A DNA stretch of 64,000 nucleotides, from the NCBI RefSeq assembly GCF_015245355.1, contig NZ_CP063311.1, forward strand, positions 1,511,217-1,575,216, given 5' to 3'. Every line of letters begins with the position of its first letter. Position 1 is the stretch's first letter. Positions 41,126 to 50,332 of the stretch are shown one piece after another. Source of the DNA: Anabaenopsis elenkinii CCIBt3563. Its GTDB lineage: Bacteria > Cyanobacteriota > Cyanobacteriia > Cyanobacteriales > Nostocaceae. The notes below the pieces were generated by a model that searched no databases, was not told where the DNA came from, and saw nothing but the letters and a program-made list of their open reading frames with translations. The position numbers and the translations under genes were made by a program.

Positions 41126-42363
41126 CCAACCTCAGTAGCCATTCCCACCGCTGCGATCGCCGCCTCTAATGCGATCGCCACATGGGTCCAGTGAGTCCCC
41201 CCCTGGCAATAAACCACATAAGGCTCACGCAAAGGACCATCGGCGGAAAATTCCAAAGTACTGCCCTCAATAAATGTCCCCCCAGCCATGACTACTTGGC
41301 TCTCATAGCCCGGCATATCATCGGGAATGGGGTCGAGATAGGAACCTACGGGGGAATGCTGTTGTATGGCTTTACAGAAGGCAATGAGTTTGGCTGCAGA
41401 ACCGAGTTTAATGGCTTGAATTACATCCCTACGGGGTGCTAGAGGTGCAGGATTGACTGGATAACCTAATTTATGGAATACATAACCCGTGAGGTGAGTT
41501 CCTTTGATGGCTTCCCCTACCATCTGGGGCGCTAGAAATAAGCCTTGGAATAACAGGCGATTTTGGTCGAAGGTCGCACCACCATAACTACCAATACCAG
41601 GGGCGGTGAGACGACAGGCGGCTGCTTCTACTAGGTCAGCACGACCGCTAACATAACCCCCTGCTGTGACGATTGTCCCCCCTGGATTTTTAATCAATGA
41701 CCCGGCCATTAAATCGACACCGACATCTGTGGGTTCTCTGGTTTCAATAAATTCCCCGTAACAGTTATCTACAAAACAGACGGTGTTGGGGTTTTGCTGT
41801 TTCACTAGGTGAACAATTTTTTCTATGTCGGTAATCGATAAACTCGGCCGCCAGGAATAGCCGCAAGAACGCTGAATTAATACTAAACGGGTGTTGTCAG
41901 TAATGCTACTACTTAGGGTTTGCCAATCTATAGTTCCTTGGGGGGTTAGCTCCAATTGGCGGTAATTTATGCCAAACTCAAGAAGGGAACCTTGGCCTTT
42001 ACCCCGTAAACCAATTACTTCTTCAAGCGTATCGTAGGGAGAACCAGCTACTGCTAACATCTCATCTCCAGGACGGAGAACACCAAATAAGGCACAGGCG
42101 ATCGCATGAGTTCCAGAAACAAACTGGACTCGCACCGCCGCTGCTTCAGCACCCATGACCTCGGCAAAGACTTGATCTAAGGTGTCTCTTCCTAAGTCAT
42201 CATGTCCATAACCACTGACACCAGCAAAATGGTGTGCCCCAACACGGTGATGACGAAAGGCATCCAGGACTCTTTTGAGATTATGCTTGACCTGAGCGTC
42301 AATTCCAGAAAAAATCTCTAACAGTGCCTGCTCTGCTTGCCGCAGCTGTTCTACGCTGTTCAT
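41122..42363 (-). CDS. Methionine gamma-lyase family PLP enzyme (aluminium-resistance protein type), 413 aa
   Basis: Fold type I PLP enzyme: FAGVSGYGHDDLGRDTLD, FVSGTHAIACALFGVLRPGD, VDNCYGEFIE and the Lys in GSLIKNPGG. The family is annotated as methionine gamma-lyase or YnbB/aluminium resistance protein; the true substrate is uncertain. Start chosen at ATG 42363. The last two codons overlap the open frame of the TnpB remnant, so the 3' flank has been replaced. Confidence 0.82.
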   Translation of the reverse strand: MNSVEQLRQAEQALLEIFSGIDAQVKHNLKRVLDAFRHHRVGAHHFAGVSGYGHDDLGRDTLDQVFAEVMGAEAAAVRVQFVSGTHAIACALFGVLRPGDEMLAVAGSPYDTLEEVIGLRGKGQGSLLEFGINYRQLELTPQGTIDWQTLSSSITDNTRLVLIQRSCGYSWRPSLSITDIEKIVHLVKQQNPNTVCFVDNCYGEFIETREPTDVGVDLMAGSLIKNPGGTIVTAGGYVSGRADLVEAAACRLTAPGIGSYGGATFDQNRLLFQGLFLAPQMVGEAIKGTHLTGYVFHKLGYPVNPAPLAPRRDVIQAIKLGSAAKLIAFCKAIQQHSPVGSYLDPIPDDMPGYESQVVMAGGTFIEGSTLEFSADGPLREPYVVYCQGGTHWTHVAIALEAAIAAVGMATEVG

Positions 42364-42450
42364 TAGTTTCTCTTTCACAAAAAATTAGTTAGATATGCGG
42401 ATTTTGTAATCACGCAGATTAGGCTAGACAATTTCAACTCGGGTTATTGC

Positions 42451-43269
42451 ATGACAATTGCTACTTCAACTAAACCTCAAATTAACTGGGTGAATACCCT
42501 GTTTTTCATTGCTCTGCACATCGGCGCTTTATTTGCTTTGGTTCCTAGTAACTTTAGCTGGAATGCCGTTGGTGTGGCTTTATTACTTTACTGGATAACC
42601 GGCGGACTGGGCATTACCCTAGGTTTTCACCGTCTGGTAACTCATCGCAGTTTTCAAACTCCTAAGTGGCTGGAGTATTTCTTGGTGTTCTGCGGCACTC
42701 TTGCCTGTCAAGGGGGACCAATTGAATGGGTAGGTACACATCGTATTCACCATTTACATTCTGATACTCAAACAGATCCCCATGATTCTAATAAAGGCTT
42801 CTGGTGGAGTCATATGGGTTGGTTAATTTATCAATCTCCTGCTCATGCTGAAGTTCCTCGGTTTACTAAGGATATTTCCGAAGACTCAGTTTATCAGTTT
42901 TTACAGAAATATTTTATTTTGATTCAGGTAGCACTGGGTTTATTACTCATGTATCTGGGTGGGTGGTCTTTTGTGGTCTGGGGAATCTTTGTTCGCATTG
43001 TCTGGGTTTACCATTGTACCTGGTTGGTGAACAGCGCTACTCACAAATTTGGTTATCGTAGTCATGAATCTGGCGATCGCTCCACTAACTGCTGGTGGGT
43101 AGCTGTCCTAGTATTCGGTGAGGGCTGGCATAATAACCACCATGCCTATCAATACTCTGCTCGTCACGGTCTGGAATGGTGGGAAATCGATTTAACTTGG
43201 ATGACTATTCAATTACTGCAATTGCTCGGTCTAGCTACCAATATCAAGCTAGCAACCAAAAAGCAATAA
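42451..43269 (+). CDS. desC: Acyl-lipid delta-9 desaturase, 272 aa
   Basis: Introduces the first double bond into membrane lipid acyl chains. Histidine boxes HRLVTH, HRIHHLHSD and HNNHHAYQ (within EGWHNNHH) and four hydrophobic segments match DesC. It heads a run with desA and desB, a known desaturase arrangement in Nostoc. The start ATG is at 42451. Confidence 0.92.
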   Translation: MTIATSTKPQINWVNTLFFIALHIGALFALVPSNFSWNAVGVALLLYWITGGLGITLGFHRLVTHRSFQTPKWLEYFLVFCGTLACQGGPIEWVGTHRIHHLHSDTQTDPHDSNKGFWWSHMGWLIYQSPAHAEVPRFTKDISEDSVYQFLQKYFILIQVALGLLLMYLGGWSFVVWGIFVRIVWVYHCTWLVNSATHKFGYRSHESGDRSTNCWWVAVLVFGEGWHNNHHAYQYSARHGLEWWEIDLTWMTIQLLQLLGLATNIKLATKKQ

Positions 43270-43472
43270 TTTCCGGGTGAGTGGTTTATAGTCGGTCAAC
43301 GGTATTTGACTAGAAAAACTCCTAACCATTCACCATCAATCATAAAAATCATAAAAATAGTGCGCTGGTGTAGCTCCGGTTGCTATAATCCAAGACGCTA
43401 ATGTTAAGAAACTTTACTGGCATCCACCTCTTGGGTGAAGTGCTAGGGAGGTTTGTTGTTTTCCAGGTATTC

Positions 43473-44552
43473 ATGACTACATCAATAATCAACAGCCAAC
43501 AACTAAGTGACGACCTTGGTGAACCCAAGCTAAAGCTACAAGATATTGTCAAAACCCTACCCAGGGAATGTTTTGAGAAAAACAGCCGCAAAGCTTGGAC
43601 ACAAGTACTAATTAGTATTTCTATGGTGGCTTTGGGCTACTATCTGCTGACCATCAGTCCTTGGTTTTTATTACCCCTGGGTTGGATTTTTACCGGTACT
43701 GCTTTAACAGGTTTTTTTGTCATTGGCCATGATTGTGGTCACAGGTCTTTTGCTAAAAGTCGTTGGGTAAACGATTTAGTAGGGCATTTATTTATGATGC
43801 CTTTAATTTATCCCTTTCACAGCTGGCGAATTAAACACAATCATCACCACACACATACCAACAAGTTGGATGAGGATAATGCTTGGCATCCTATTAGAAC
43901 ACATGTATTTGCCAATTGGACACCCCGGAGGCAGTTTGCCTTTGAAAGGTTTATGCGTCAGCGTCTGTGGTGGGTAGGTTCCATTGGACATTGGGCAGTG
44001 GTACATTTTGATTGGCGGAATTTCAAAACCAAAGACCAATCAAGTGTAAAGCTGTCTGTGGCGGTGGTAGTTTTGTTTGCGGCGATCGCATTTCCTCTAT
44101 TAATTGCGACAACTGGTATTTGGGGATTCATCAAGTTTTGGCTACTACCCTGGATGGTTTACCATTTTTGGATGAGTACCTTCACAATTGTTCACCACAC
44201 CGCGCCTGATGTTCCTTTTAATACAGTTGATAAGTGGAATGAGGCCTTAGCACAACTATTTGGTACCATTCATTGTGATTATCCCCGCTGGGTAGAAATC
44301 CTCTGCCATGATATCAACGTCCACGTTCCCCATCACATTTCTACTGCTATCCCTGCTTATAATTTACGACTAGCTTACAGCAGCATCAAAAAAAATTGGC
44401 AGCCTTATCTACATGATGAATGTCAGTTTTCCTGGTCTTTAATGAAGAAAATCACAGACCAATGTCAACTGTACCAAACTGATGTTGGCTATCAGACTTT
44501 TAATGAATATTACGCAGGAAAACAAAAAATAAATAGCATCAGCAATAACTGA
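43473..44552 (+). CDS. desA: Acyl-lipid delta-12 desaturase, 359 aa
   Basis: Histidine boxes [17 protein letters not shown] and HVPHHIS match DesA, which makes linoleic from oleic acyl groups in thylakoid and plasma membranes. I chose the Met beginning [10 protein letters not shown] at 43473, since the upstream 24 codons have no family resemblance. Second of three desaturase genes. Confidence 0.9.
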   Translation: MTTSIINSQQLSDDLGEPKLKLQDIVKTLPRECFEKNSRKAWTQVLISISMVALGYYLLTISPWFLLPLGWIFTGTALTGFFVIGHDCGHRSFAKSRWVNDLVGHLFMMPLIYPFHSWRIKHNHHHTHTNKLDEDNAWHPIRTHVFANWTPRRQFAFERFMRQRLWWVGSIGHWAVVHFDWRNFKTKDQSSVKLSVAVVVLFAAIAFPLLIATTGIWGFIKFWLLPWMVYHFWMSTFTIVHHTAPDVPFNTVDKWNEALAQLFGTIHCDYPRWVEILCHDINVHVPHHISTAIPAYNLRLAYSSIKKNWQPYLHDECQFSWSLMKKITDQCQLYQTDVGYQTFNEYYAGKQKINSISNN

Positions 44553-44612
44553 GATTGCCAATAGTTGCAACAGTGTTAACTATCCTGTAAATTGAATAGG
44601 CTCTGGTAATTC

Positions 44613-45797
44613 TTGATCTACTTCAAAGCCAAGGTTAATTACCAGAGATTATCTTCTAGAGTGTTAGAGAAATCTCATACTAGGAATATCCCAAACAAGC
44701 AAATTTTTATCCCACAAAATAATCCAGTGCCATCAAATACCATTGCTTTCAATAATTCTGATGACTGTAAATTGTCTGATGAAAAAACTCAACTTCCCTT
44801 TACTCTTCAGGATTTGAAAGCTGCAATACCAGCTGAATGCTTTCAGCCCAATGTAACTAAATCCCTATTTTACTTTTTTCGTGACATCTTGATTATTAGC
44901 TCACTTTATGCAGTAGCTTATTATCTAGATTCTTGGTATTTTTGGCCGGTTTTCTGGTTCATGCAAGGAACAATGTTTTGGGCTTTGTTTGTAGTTGGAC
45001 ATGACTGCGGACACCAATCTTTTTCTAAGCAAAAATGGCTCAATGATTTGATTGGACACTTATCCCACACACCCATACTAGTCCCTTATCATGGTTGGAG
45101 AATTAGTCACAGAACTCACCATAAAAATACTGGTAACATTGATAACGATGAAAGTTGGTATCCTGTAACCGAATCCCAGTATAAGGAAATGCCACTATTA
45201 CAAAAGATAGGGCGATATTATGTTTTTCTGTTGGCTTATCCGGTGTATTTATTTAAGCGTTCTCCAGGTAAAGAAGGTTCTCACTTTTCACCTAGCAGCC
45301 CACTGTTTAAACCCTCAGAAAAACGGGATGTATTGACTAGTACTATACTGTGGATGGGTATGGTAGGTTTACTAGGTTTCTTCACCTATCAATGGGGTTG
45401 GATGTGGTTACTAAAATACTACGCTATGCCCTACATTGTGTTTGTGATTTGGTTAGATTTAGTAACATTTCTCCATCATACTGAGCCAGATATTCCCTGG
45501 TATCGTGGCGAAAATTGGACTTTTCTCAAAGGTGCGATTTCTAGTATTGACCGTGATTACGGTTGGTTCAATCACATTCACCATGACATCGGTACTCATG
45601 TTGCTCACCATATTTTCCTGAACATTCCCCATTACAATTTGTTAAAGGCGACGGAGGCGATTAAACCGGTGATGGGTGAATATTTCCACAAGTCAGAGGA
45701 ACCTATTTGGAAATCTTTATGGCGTTCTGCTGTCAGCTGTAAATTTGTACCGGATACAGGTGGCAAGGTTTATTATACTGCTAATCGTCAAAAATAG
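44613..45797 (+). CDS. desB: Acyl-lipid omega-3 desaturase, start uncertain, up to 394 aa
   Basis: Histidine boxes HDCGHQSF, HRTHHKNTG and HVAHHIF match DesB, which adds the omega-3 (delta-15) double bond and is usually cold-induced. The family N-terminus ELPFTLQDLKAAIPA is visible from about residue 61. No ATG occurs in frame before the conserved region; candidates are TTG at 44613 and GTG at 44661, neither with a clear ribosome site. A rho-independent terminator follows at 45825. Confidence 0.88.
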   Translation: MIYFKAKVNYQRLSSRVLEKSHTRNIPNKQIFIPQNNPVPSNTIAFNNSDDCKLSDEKTQLPFTLQDLKAAIPAECFQPNVTKSLFYFFRDILIISSLYAVAYYLDSWYFWPVFWFMQGTMFWALFVVGHDCGHQSFSKQKWLNDLIGHLSHTPILVPYHGWRISHRTHHKNTGNIDNDESWYPVTESQYKEMPLLQKIGRYYVFLLAYPVYLFKRSPGKEGSHFSPSSPLFKPSEKRDVLTSTILWMGMVGLLGFFTYQWGWMWLLKYYAMPYIVFVIWLDLVTFLHHTEPDIPWYRGENWTFLKGAISSIDRDYGWFNHIHHDIGTHVAHHIFLNIPHYNLLKATEAIKPVMGEYFHKSEEPIWKSLWRSAVSCKFVPDTGGKVYYTANRQK

Positions 45798-45824
45798 GTA
45801 ATTTGATTTCTGGGTATATAAGTT

Positions 45825-45848
45825 AAGTCCGCTGAGGCGGACTTTTTT
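45825..45848 (+). terminator. Rho-independent terminator after desB
   Basis: AAGTCCGC, a four-base loop, GCGGACTT and a run of six T. Ends the desaturase run. Confidence 0.85.
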
Positions 45849-45904
45849 GATCTCACCCATATTTCTCGTTGGCTATCAAAATATAGTGGGAGCGTGAGAA
45901 CCCC

Positions 45905-45947
45905 TGCGCTTTAGCGAGGGGATGAAAAGCGACTCAACAGGATTTAC
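45905..45947. repeat. IS200/IS605-type end hairpin (solo), type 2
   Basis: AACCCCTGCGCTTTAGCGAG followed by GGGATGAAAAGCGACTCAAC forms a GC-rich hairpin plus a GACTCAAC tail, of the kind found at the right end of TnpB elements. No tnpB is attached. Inference from pattern only. Confidence 0.4.
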
Positions 45948-46179
45948 CCTGTCGTATCCTGACGACAAAAAACTTATTGACAAGGCATTTCTGATTAGTT
46001 AGGATAAAAAAGCATCCACAAATATGGTGAAAAACCCAAAAGATGTTTTCCTTAAGTAGCCACACAGCTAGATTTATTTTTAGCCGAGGTGGGTAGGGCA
46101 TTTTGACTGTGCCACAACGATATTATTTATTCAAATTTTTAAATAAAAAATATCGTAAACTTTGCGTAGCGTGTCTTCA

Positions 46180-46240
46180 GACCGCGTAGCAACATCAGTT
46201 TAGAATCCCCTGTGATTCTATCCAGGGGAGAAGTCAAGTA
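46180..46240 (+). mobile_element. Solo right end of a TnpB (IS200/IS605-family) element
   Basis: GTAGCAACATCAGTTTAG then AATCCCC, a hairpin, and GGGGAGAAGTCAAG. The first part matches the last codons of the tnpB remnant at 40559 (GTAGCAACAGTTTAGAATCC) apart from three extra bases. It is therefore the end of the same element type, in plus orientation, without its gene. Confidence 0.65.
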
Positions 46241-46337
46241 GTTTGTAGAAGCAACAACTACCTAACACTTCCCCAGGGCGAACGGTCGAAAGCCGTTTGT
46301 GGTGAGTCCAAGCTTGGTGTTGAGGTTTTTTTAACGC
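46236..46337 (+). ncRNA. Candidate structured RNA (low confidence)
   Basis: Consecutive potential hairpins: GTAGTT...AACTAC (46238-46261), CGAACGG...CCGTTTG (about 46278-46300) and the palindrome CCAAGCTTGG (about 46309-46318), then GAGG and seven T. The order hairpin, hairpin, T-run looks like a small transcript, but I recognise no RNA family. It could be part of the TnpB element flank instead. Confidence 0.25.
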
Positions 46338-46371
46338 AAAGGTTTATTCTGGGGAATGGATAATTAAAATT

Positions 46372-47637
46372 CTAAAACCTCCCGTTTCCCTGAATAATGT
46401 GCTTTGCAGTCGTTAAGGTTTCTAGGCTAATAAAACCTCTGCGGTGTCCCTTTTGGTTAGACATACCCAGAAATACGGAGTCTCCACGGGAAGGGTTGCG
46501 AGAAAACCGGGGGGAAGTGTTGATGTAGGTGGAAGCGCTATTCACTCCCAAAGCAAACTGGCGACTTTCTTGATAGGATTCCGTAGCAATGGAGTCGGCG
46601 TGTCCGCTGCTATATTGATTAATCCAGACGATCGCATCTTCTAAGCTATTTACCAGTTTAAAGGCTACGGTTTTTGTTAAATAAGCGCTACCCCACTCAC
46701 CTGGTTTGGCCAGTCCTAACTGGGGAAACTCTGCTACTAGTTCTTCATCTCCTTTAATTTGAAAGCCTTGTTCTTCCAAGCTATTCCACAGCACTGGTAA
46801 AGATGATGGCAAAGCTTGGCGATGAATTAATACTTTTTCTATGGCGTTGACTGGGTCTGGTTGGCTTTCATGGCTATCTGTAATCATCCACCGTACCATT
46901 TCTAAGCTGCTATTAACAGACCAGTAAAGGTAACAGTTACCCATTGCTGACTTTAACACTGGACAAGTTGACTGCCGCATTACCTGCTGGATTAAGCTAG
47001 AACGTCCGTAGGGTATGACTAAATTCACATACTTGTCTTGGGTGACTAAATCTCGCATGGAAGCACCGTGTTCTGCTTTAATTAGTTCTAGACAGCCAGC
47101 TGGTAAACCAACTTCCTCAATGGCGTTTTGCAGAACACTGGCTATGGCGTGGTTGGAGTGACTGGCCTCTGTACTCCCCTTGAGTATAATACTATTGCCG
47201 GTCTTGATACATAAACCCGCGGCGATCGCTCCTAAATCAGGAAAAGCCTCATAGATAAATCCAATCACTCCCAAAGGCATTAACTGAGTGTAACTTTGAG
47301 AATCTTCCAGTTGATAGTTAGCAGTTCTCACCCGCCGTAAGGGGTCGGAAATTTCCCCTAACCTTTGCAGAATTCCTACTGCTGCTTTTAACCTGGTGGG
47401 AGTCAGCTTCAGCCAATCTAAAATCAACTCTGGTACAGCCATTTCTTTGCTGGCTTCTAAATCCAAAGTATTGGCTTCTAAAATATCATCAAAGGAATTG
47501 GCTAGCGCTTGAGCCATTGCTAACACAGCGCGACTGCGGTCTACTCCCTTGGTATACCCCAACTTCAGGGAAGCTTGATAAGCGCGTTTAGCGCTATTAA
47601 TAGGTTCGGGGTAATCATCCAAAACTTCAACAGTCAT
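46372..47637 (-). CDS. proA: Glutamate-5-semialdehyde dehydrogenase (gamma-glutamyl phosphate reductase), 421 aa
   Basis: Reduces gamma-glutamyl phosphate in proline synthesis. Family blocks: GVIGFIYEAFPDLGAIAAGL, GNSIILKGS, VNLVIPYGRSSLI and the catalytic Cys region KSAMGNCYLYW. The variant around the Cys suggests the second ProA-type lineage seen in cyanobacteria. Full length. Confidence 0.88.
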   Translation of the reverse strand: MTVEVLDDYPEPINSAKRAYQASLKLGYTKGVDRSRAVLAMAQALANSFDDILEANTLDLEASKEMAVPELILDWLKLTPTRLKAAVGILQRLGEISDPLRRVRTANYQLEDSQSYTQLMPLGVIGFIYEAFPDLGAIAAGLCIKTGNSIILKGSTEASHSNHAIASVLQNAIEEVGLPAGCLELIKAEHGASMRDLVTQDKYVNLVIPYGRSSLIQQVMRQSTCPVLKSAMGNCYLYWSVNSSLEMVRWMITDSHESQPDPVNAIEKVLIHRQALPSSLPVLWNSLEEQGFQIKGDEELVAEFPQLGLAKPGEWGSAYLTKTVAFKLVNSLEDAIVWINQYSSGHADSIATESYQESRQFALGVNSASTYINTSPRFSRNPSRGDSVFLGMSNQKGHRRGFISLETLTTAKHIIQGNGRF

Positions 47638-47641
47638 TGAA

Positions 47642-48049
47642 TTAACGTCTGTAAGTAAGCCAGACCATCAGTGCTGGCAGAATAGCCAACAGTACCGCTA
47701 CTATTGCCCAAGCAATAATCCTAGAACTATTTGCCAATTGCAGTGCTAATGGTAACCATATAATCACTACCACGAAAATAATCCCTAATGCTATGGGTAG
47801 ATAGCTTTCTCTCATCTGAATCGACACAACACGCCAACTATTTCCCGTCCAGTGCCAAGCTCGCTGGTGGGGATAGGTAGTTGAAAGTTGTTCTAGGATG
47901 TATCCATGATCTTTGACTACAAAGATTTGTTGACAGCGATCGCAACCAAATGCTTCTGTAAGTGTAATGGGAATTAGCTGTCCTTTGCGACGGCAGGGAC
48001 AGAGATATTCCGTGTTTAAGTCAATTTTTTCAGGTTTTTGAGATGGCAC
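47642..48049 (-). CDS. Membrane protein with N-terminal zinc-ribbon-like motif, 135 aa
   Basis: Cysteine pairs YLCPCRRKG and FGCDRCQQI (about residues 15-40) suggest a zinc ribbon. Two hydrophobic segments lie at about 82-103 and 109-131. A conserved cyanobacterial type of unknown role. Five bases upstream of proA on the same strand, so probably cotranscribed. Confidence 0.65.
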   Translation of the reverse strand: MPSQKPEKIDLNTEYLCPCRRKGQLIPITLTEAFGCDRCQQIFVVKDHGYILEQLSTTYPHQRAWHWTGNSWRVVSIQMRESYLPIALGIIFVVVIIWLPLALQLANSSRIIAWAIVAVLLAILPALMVWLTYRR

Positions 48050-48056
48050 AAGCGTT

Positions 48057-48158
48057 CTAATAACTTGAGCGTGTTTTTCTTTTTGCTAATATCATACCTT
48101 CCCTGAATAGTTTGGCGTTTGGTTTACCCATATCAATGCCCAGCAGATGCTCAATCAT
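48057..48158 (-). CDS. Possible small ORF, 33 aa
   Basis: Frame MIEHLLGIDMGKPNAKLFRE and on to TAG, ending 7 bases before the gene at 47642-48049. The frame stays open upstream of the Met for about 15 codons (GIHCPYGNDS). Composition is protein-like, but there is no clear ribosome site and no recognised family; it may be a gene remnant. Confidence 0.25.
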   Translation of the reverse strand: MIEHLLGIDMGKPNAKLFREGMILAKRKTRSSY

Positions 48159-48267
48159 GCTGTCATTCCCATAGGGACAATGAATCCCGTGTACTACACC
48201 CTAAAGTCTGTAAGTTAATCTAGATACTCTTAGTATATATCTTAATTTACATTCTCTACCCTTTTCA

Positions 48268-48339
48268 AGCGGGTAACGCGATTCGAACGCGCGACATTCA
48301 CCTTGGCAAGGTGACGCTCTACCACTGAGCTATACCCGC
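48268..48339 (-). tRNA. tRNA-Gly (GCC anticodon)
   Basis: 72 nt cloverleaf on the minus strand: acceptor GCGGGTA pairing TACCCGC, D-arm GCTCAGTGG, anticodon stem TCACC with loop TTGCCAA, T-arm with GTTCGAATC. The anticodon GCC reads GGC/GGT. No CCA is encoded. Confidence 0.95.
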
Positions 48340-48472
48340 AATTTCAACCTAAAACTTATCATCTCAAATATATTTTTATTTGTCAACCCCCAATTTTGAA
48401 ATCCGATGAATTTTTGCATAGTTACACGTCTTCCGCTCCTTGACCACCAGAGGAGCGGAGCCACTCAGAGCC

Positions 48473-49054
48473 TCAGCCTACTTCTTCCGACTCTGGGGCT
48501 AAATTGCCTAAATTCTGACCAGAAAAAGATGCTGGCAAAGCCTGGCCATTCTGGGGGGATAAATCTATGAGATTAGACCGCAATTGTCGCATTAGGCTAG
48601 CCATTTCTAGAGCATTCATGGCATAATCCCAACCATGATTGCCCTTAATACCGGCCCGTTCTAAAGCTTGCTGCATGGTATCCACCGTCAAAATCCCAAA
48701 AATTACCGGTACACCAGTTTGGAAGCTAGCAGCGGCGATACCCTTAGAAACTTCCGCCGATACATAATCAAAATGAGGCGTTTGTCCCCTAATGACAGCA
48801 CCCAGACAAATTACCGCATCATAACGATGGGAAAGTGCGAGTTGGCGGGCTACTAGAGGTACTTCAAAACTTCCCGGAACCCAAACATAGTCTACCTGAC
48901 TACCATAGGGGTCTGGGTCTACACCGTGGCGTTTTAAGCAATCTTGACAACCCTCTAACAGCTTCCCGGTAACCAGGTCATTGAATCGAGCCACAACCAC
49001 TGCTAAATGTAACGGTTCGGCTGGTGGAGCAAAAGTTCCCTCAAAAACTGCCAT
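48473..49054 (-). CDS. ribH: 6,7-dimethyl-8-ribityllumazine synthase, 193 aa
   Basis: Penultimate step of riboflavin synthesis. Family blocks: [43 protein letters not shown] and [16 protein letters not shown]. The C-terminal 25 residues are an extra polar tail. Start ATG at 49054. Confidence 0.93.
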   Translation of the reverse strand: MAVFEGTFAPPAEPLHLAVVVARFNDLVTGKLLEGCQDCLKRHGVDPDPYGSQVDYVWVPGSFEVPLVARQLALSHRYDAVICLGAVIRGQTPHFDYVSAEVSKGIAAASFQTGVPVIFGILTVDTMQQALERAGIKGNHGWDYAMNALEMASLMRQLRSNLIDLSPQNGQALPASFSGQNLGNLAPESEEVG

Positions 49055-49138
49055 GACTGCCTCTTAATCTACTATACTCTGGCTAATATACATTTCTTCT
49101 TTAAACGCTGAAGAGCAGGAGAGCACAGTTATATAACA

Positions 49139-49168
49139 TAGAACAAGAAAACAGGAAAATCTTGTTCT
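49139..49168. terminator. Inverted repeat downstream of psbZ
   Basis: AGAACAAGA and TCTTGTTCT separated by 11 bases, flanked by a looser outer pairing (GAAGAGCAGGAG / CTCTTCTGCTCCTG). It lies beyond the psbZ stop on its strand and may end that transcript. Confidence 0.4.
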
Positions 49169-49223
49169 TGGCTCTTCTGCTCCTGGGCTATGCTATTTTT
49201 GCCAAATAGACCTCAGCGATCGC

Positions 49224-49412
49224 TTAAACTACAAAAAAGTTTAATATACCGACTAAAATCACCAAAGCGAACCAGACTCCGGAACCAACCCAGAGCAGTT
49301 TTTTCGATTCCACCCAATTTTGTGGAGTAGCATAGGCAACAGGAACCCCTACTACTAACACAAAAGATGTGAGAACTAAAGATATCAGAGCGAATTGAAA
49401 TATTATAGTCAT
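49224..49412 (-). CDS. psbZ: Photosystem II protein PsbZ, 62 aa
   Basis: Two membrane segments ([20 protein letters not shown] and [19 protein letters not shown]) around [13 protein letters not shown], as in PsbZ/Ycf9. Length 62 is the family norm. Start chosen at ATG 49412, with GGGAG upstream; the frame extends five codons further. Confidence 0.93.
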   Translation of the reverse strand: MTIIFQFALISLVLTSFVLVVGVPVAYATPQNWVESKKLLWVGSGVWFALVILVGILNFFVV

Positions 49413-49690
49413 TTTTGCTTCTCCCAAAACAGCAGAATACTAAAGATACAATATCCTAAAGGGTGACCCAACAGTTTTTACTTATATGTTAAACTAGCAG
49501 AAATTGCGTCACCATGGTCATTAGGAACTAAATTCTAGTTGGTCGTGATCAATCCCCTCACCACCAACGATGATTTCCCACACAGGATCAATGACTGATG
49601 ACGTGTAACTAATTGTAAATTATTTGCTTAAAACAAGTAAATCATACTAAATCCCGCTAGACTAAAAGTAGTTGATTTAATGAAGTTTTG

Positions 49691-50332
49691 ATGCAGCATG
49701 TCACTCCCAAGGAAGCAGCTAAAATCCTTGGTGTCCATGTCTCCAGTCTCAGGAGATGGGAAAACGAAGGCAAGCTTAAAGCAATCCGTACACCAGGCGG
49801 TCAAAGGCGGTTCATCCTCGAAGAAGTCGAAAAAATTGGCGGAATACCCAGGACAATTAAAACTATTTGCTATGGACGAGTATCGACTCATTCCCAGCAA
49901 GATGATTTGCAACGACAACTTGAACACTTACGCACAAGATACCCAGAGGCTGAAATTATTTCAGAAGTTGGAAGCGGACTCAATTTTAAACGGAAAAAAT
50001 TCCTCGCAATTCTGGAACGAATCATCGACGGCGATATCCAACGTATTGTCGTTGCCCATCCTGACCGACTTGTCCGATTCGGATTTGAATTGGTTAGGTG
50101 GTTATGCACAAAATTTGAGTGCGAACTCGTGGTTCTCAATGACCGCAAGCTCAGTCCAGAACAGGAACTCCTACAAGATATGCTGTCGATCATCCACTGT
50201 TTCTCTAGCAGGTTATACGGGCTTAAAAAATACAAGTCAAGCATTAAAGAAGACTTACAAAAAGAAGTCGCGTCACAAGGAATCGACAAAGCAGTCACCG
50301 AACAGTGTATTGAAAATCAGGCTATTTCCTAG
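49691..50332 (+). CDS. tnpA: IS607-family serine recombinase TnpA, 213 aa
   Basis: An N-terminal MerR-like helix-turn-helix (TPKEAAKILGVHVSSLRRWE) is followed by a small resolvase domain with the catalytic Ser in YGRVSTHSQQDDLQRQ and the conserved AHPDRLVRFGFE. Full length for IS607 TnpA. The start is ATG 49691, after TTG 49688. The accompanying tnpB overlaps its end but is broken, so the element is probably not autonomous as a pair. Confidence 0.88.
   Translation: MQHVTPKEAAKILGVHVSSLRRWENEGKLKAIRTPGGQRRFILEEVEKIGGIPRTIKTICYGRVSTHSQQDDLQRQLEHLRTRYPEAEIISEVGSGLNFKRKKFLAILERIIDGDIQRIVVAHPDRLVRFGFELVRWLCTKFECELVVLNDRKLSPEQELLQDMLSIIHCFSSRLYGLKKYKSSIKEDLQKEVASQGIDKAVTEQCIENQAIS

Noticed and set aside
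49698..50309. First two thirds of a 299-codon plus-strand frame
   Set aside because: This part is the shadow of tnpA in another frame; only its last 95 codons (from 50310) are real tnpB sequence.
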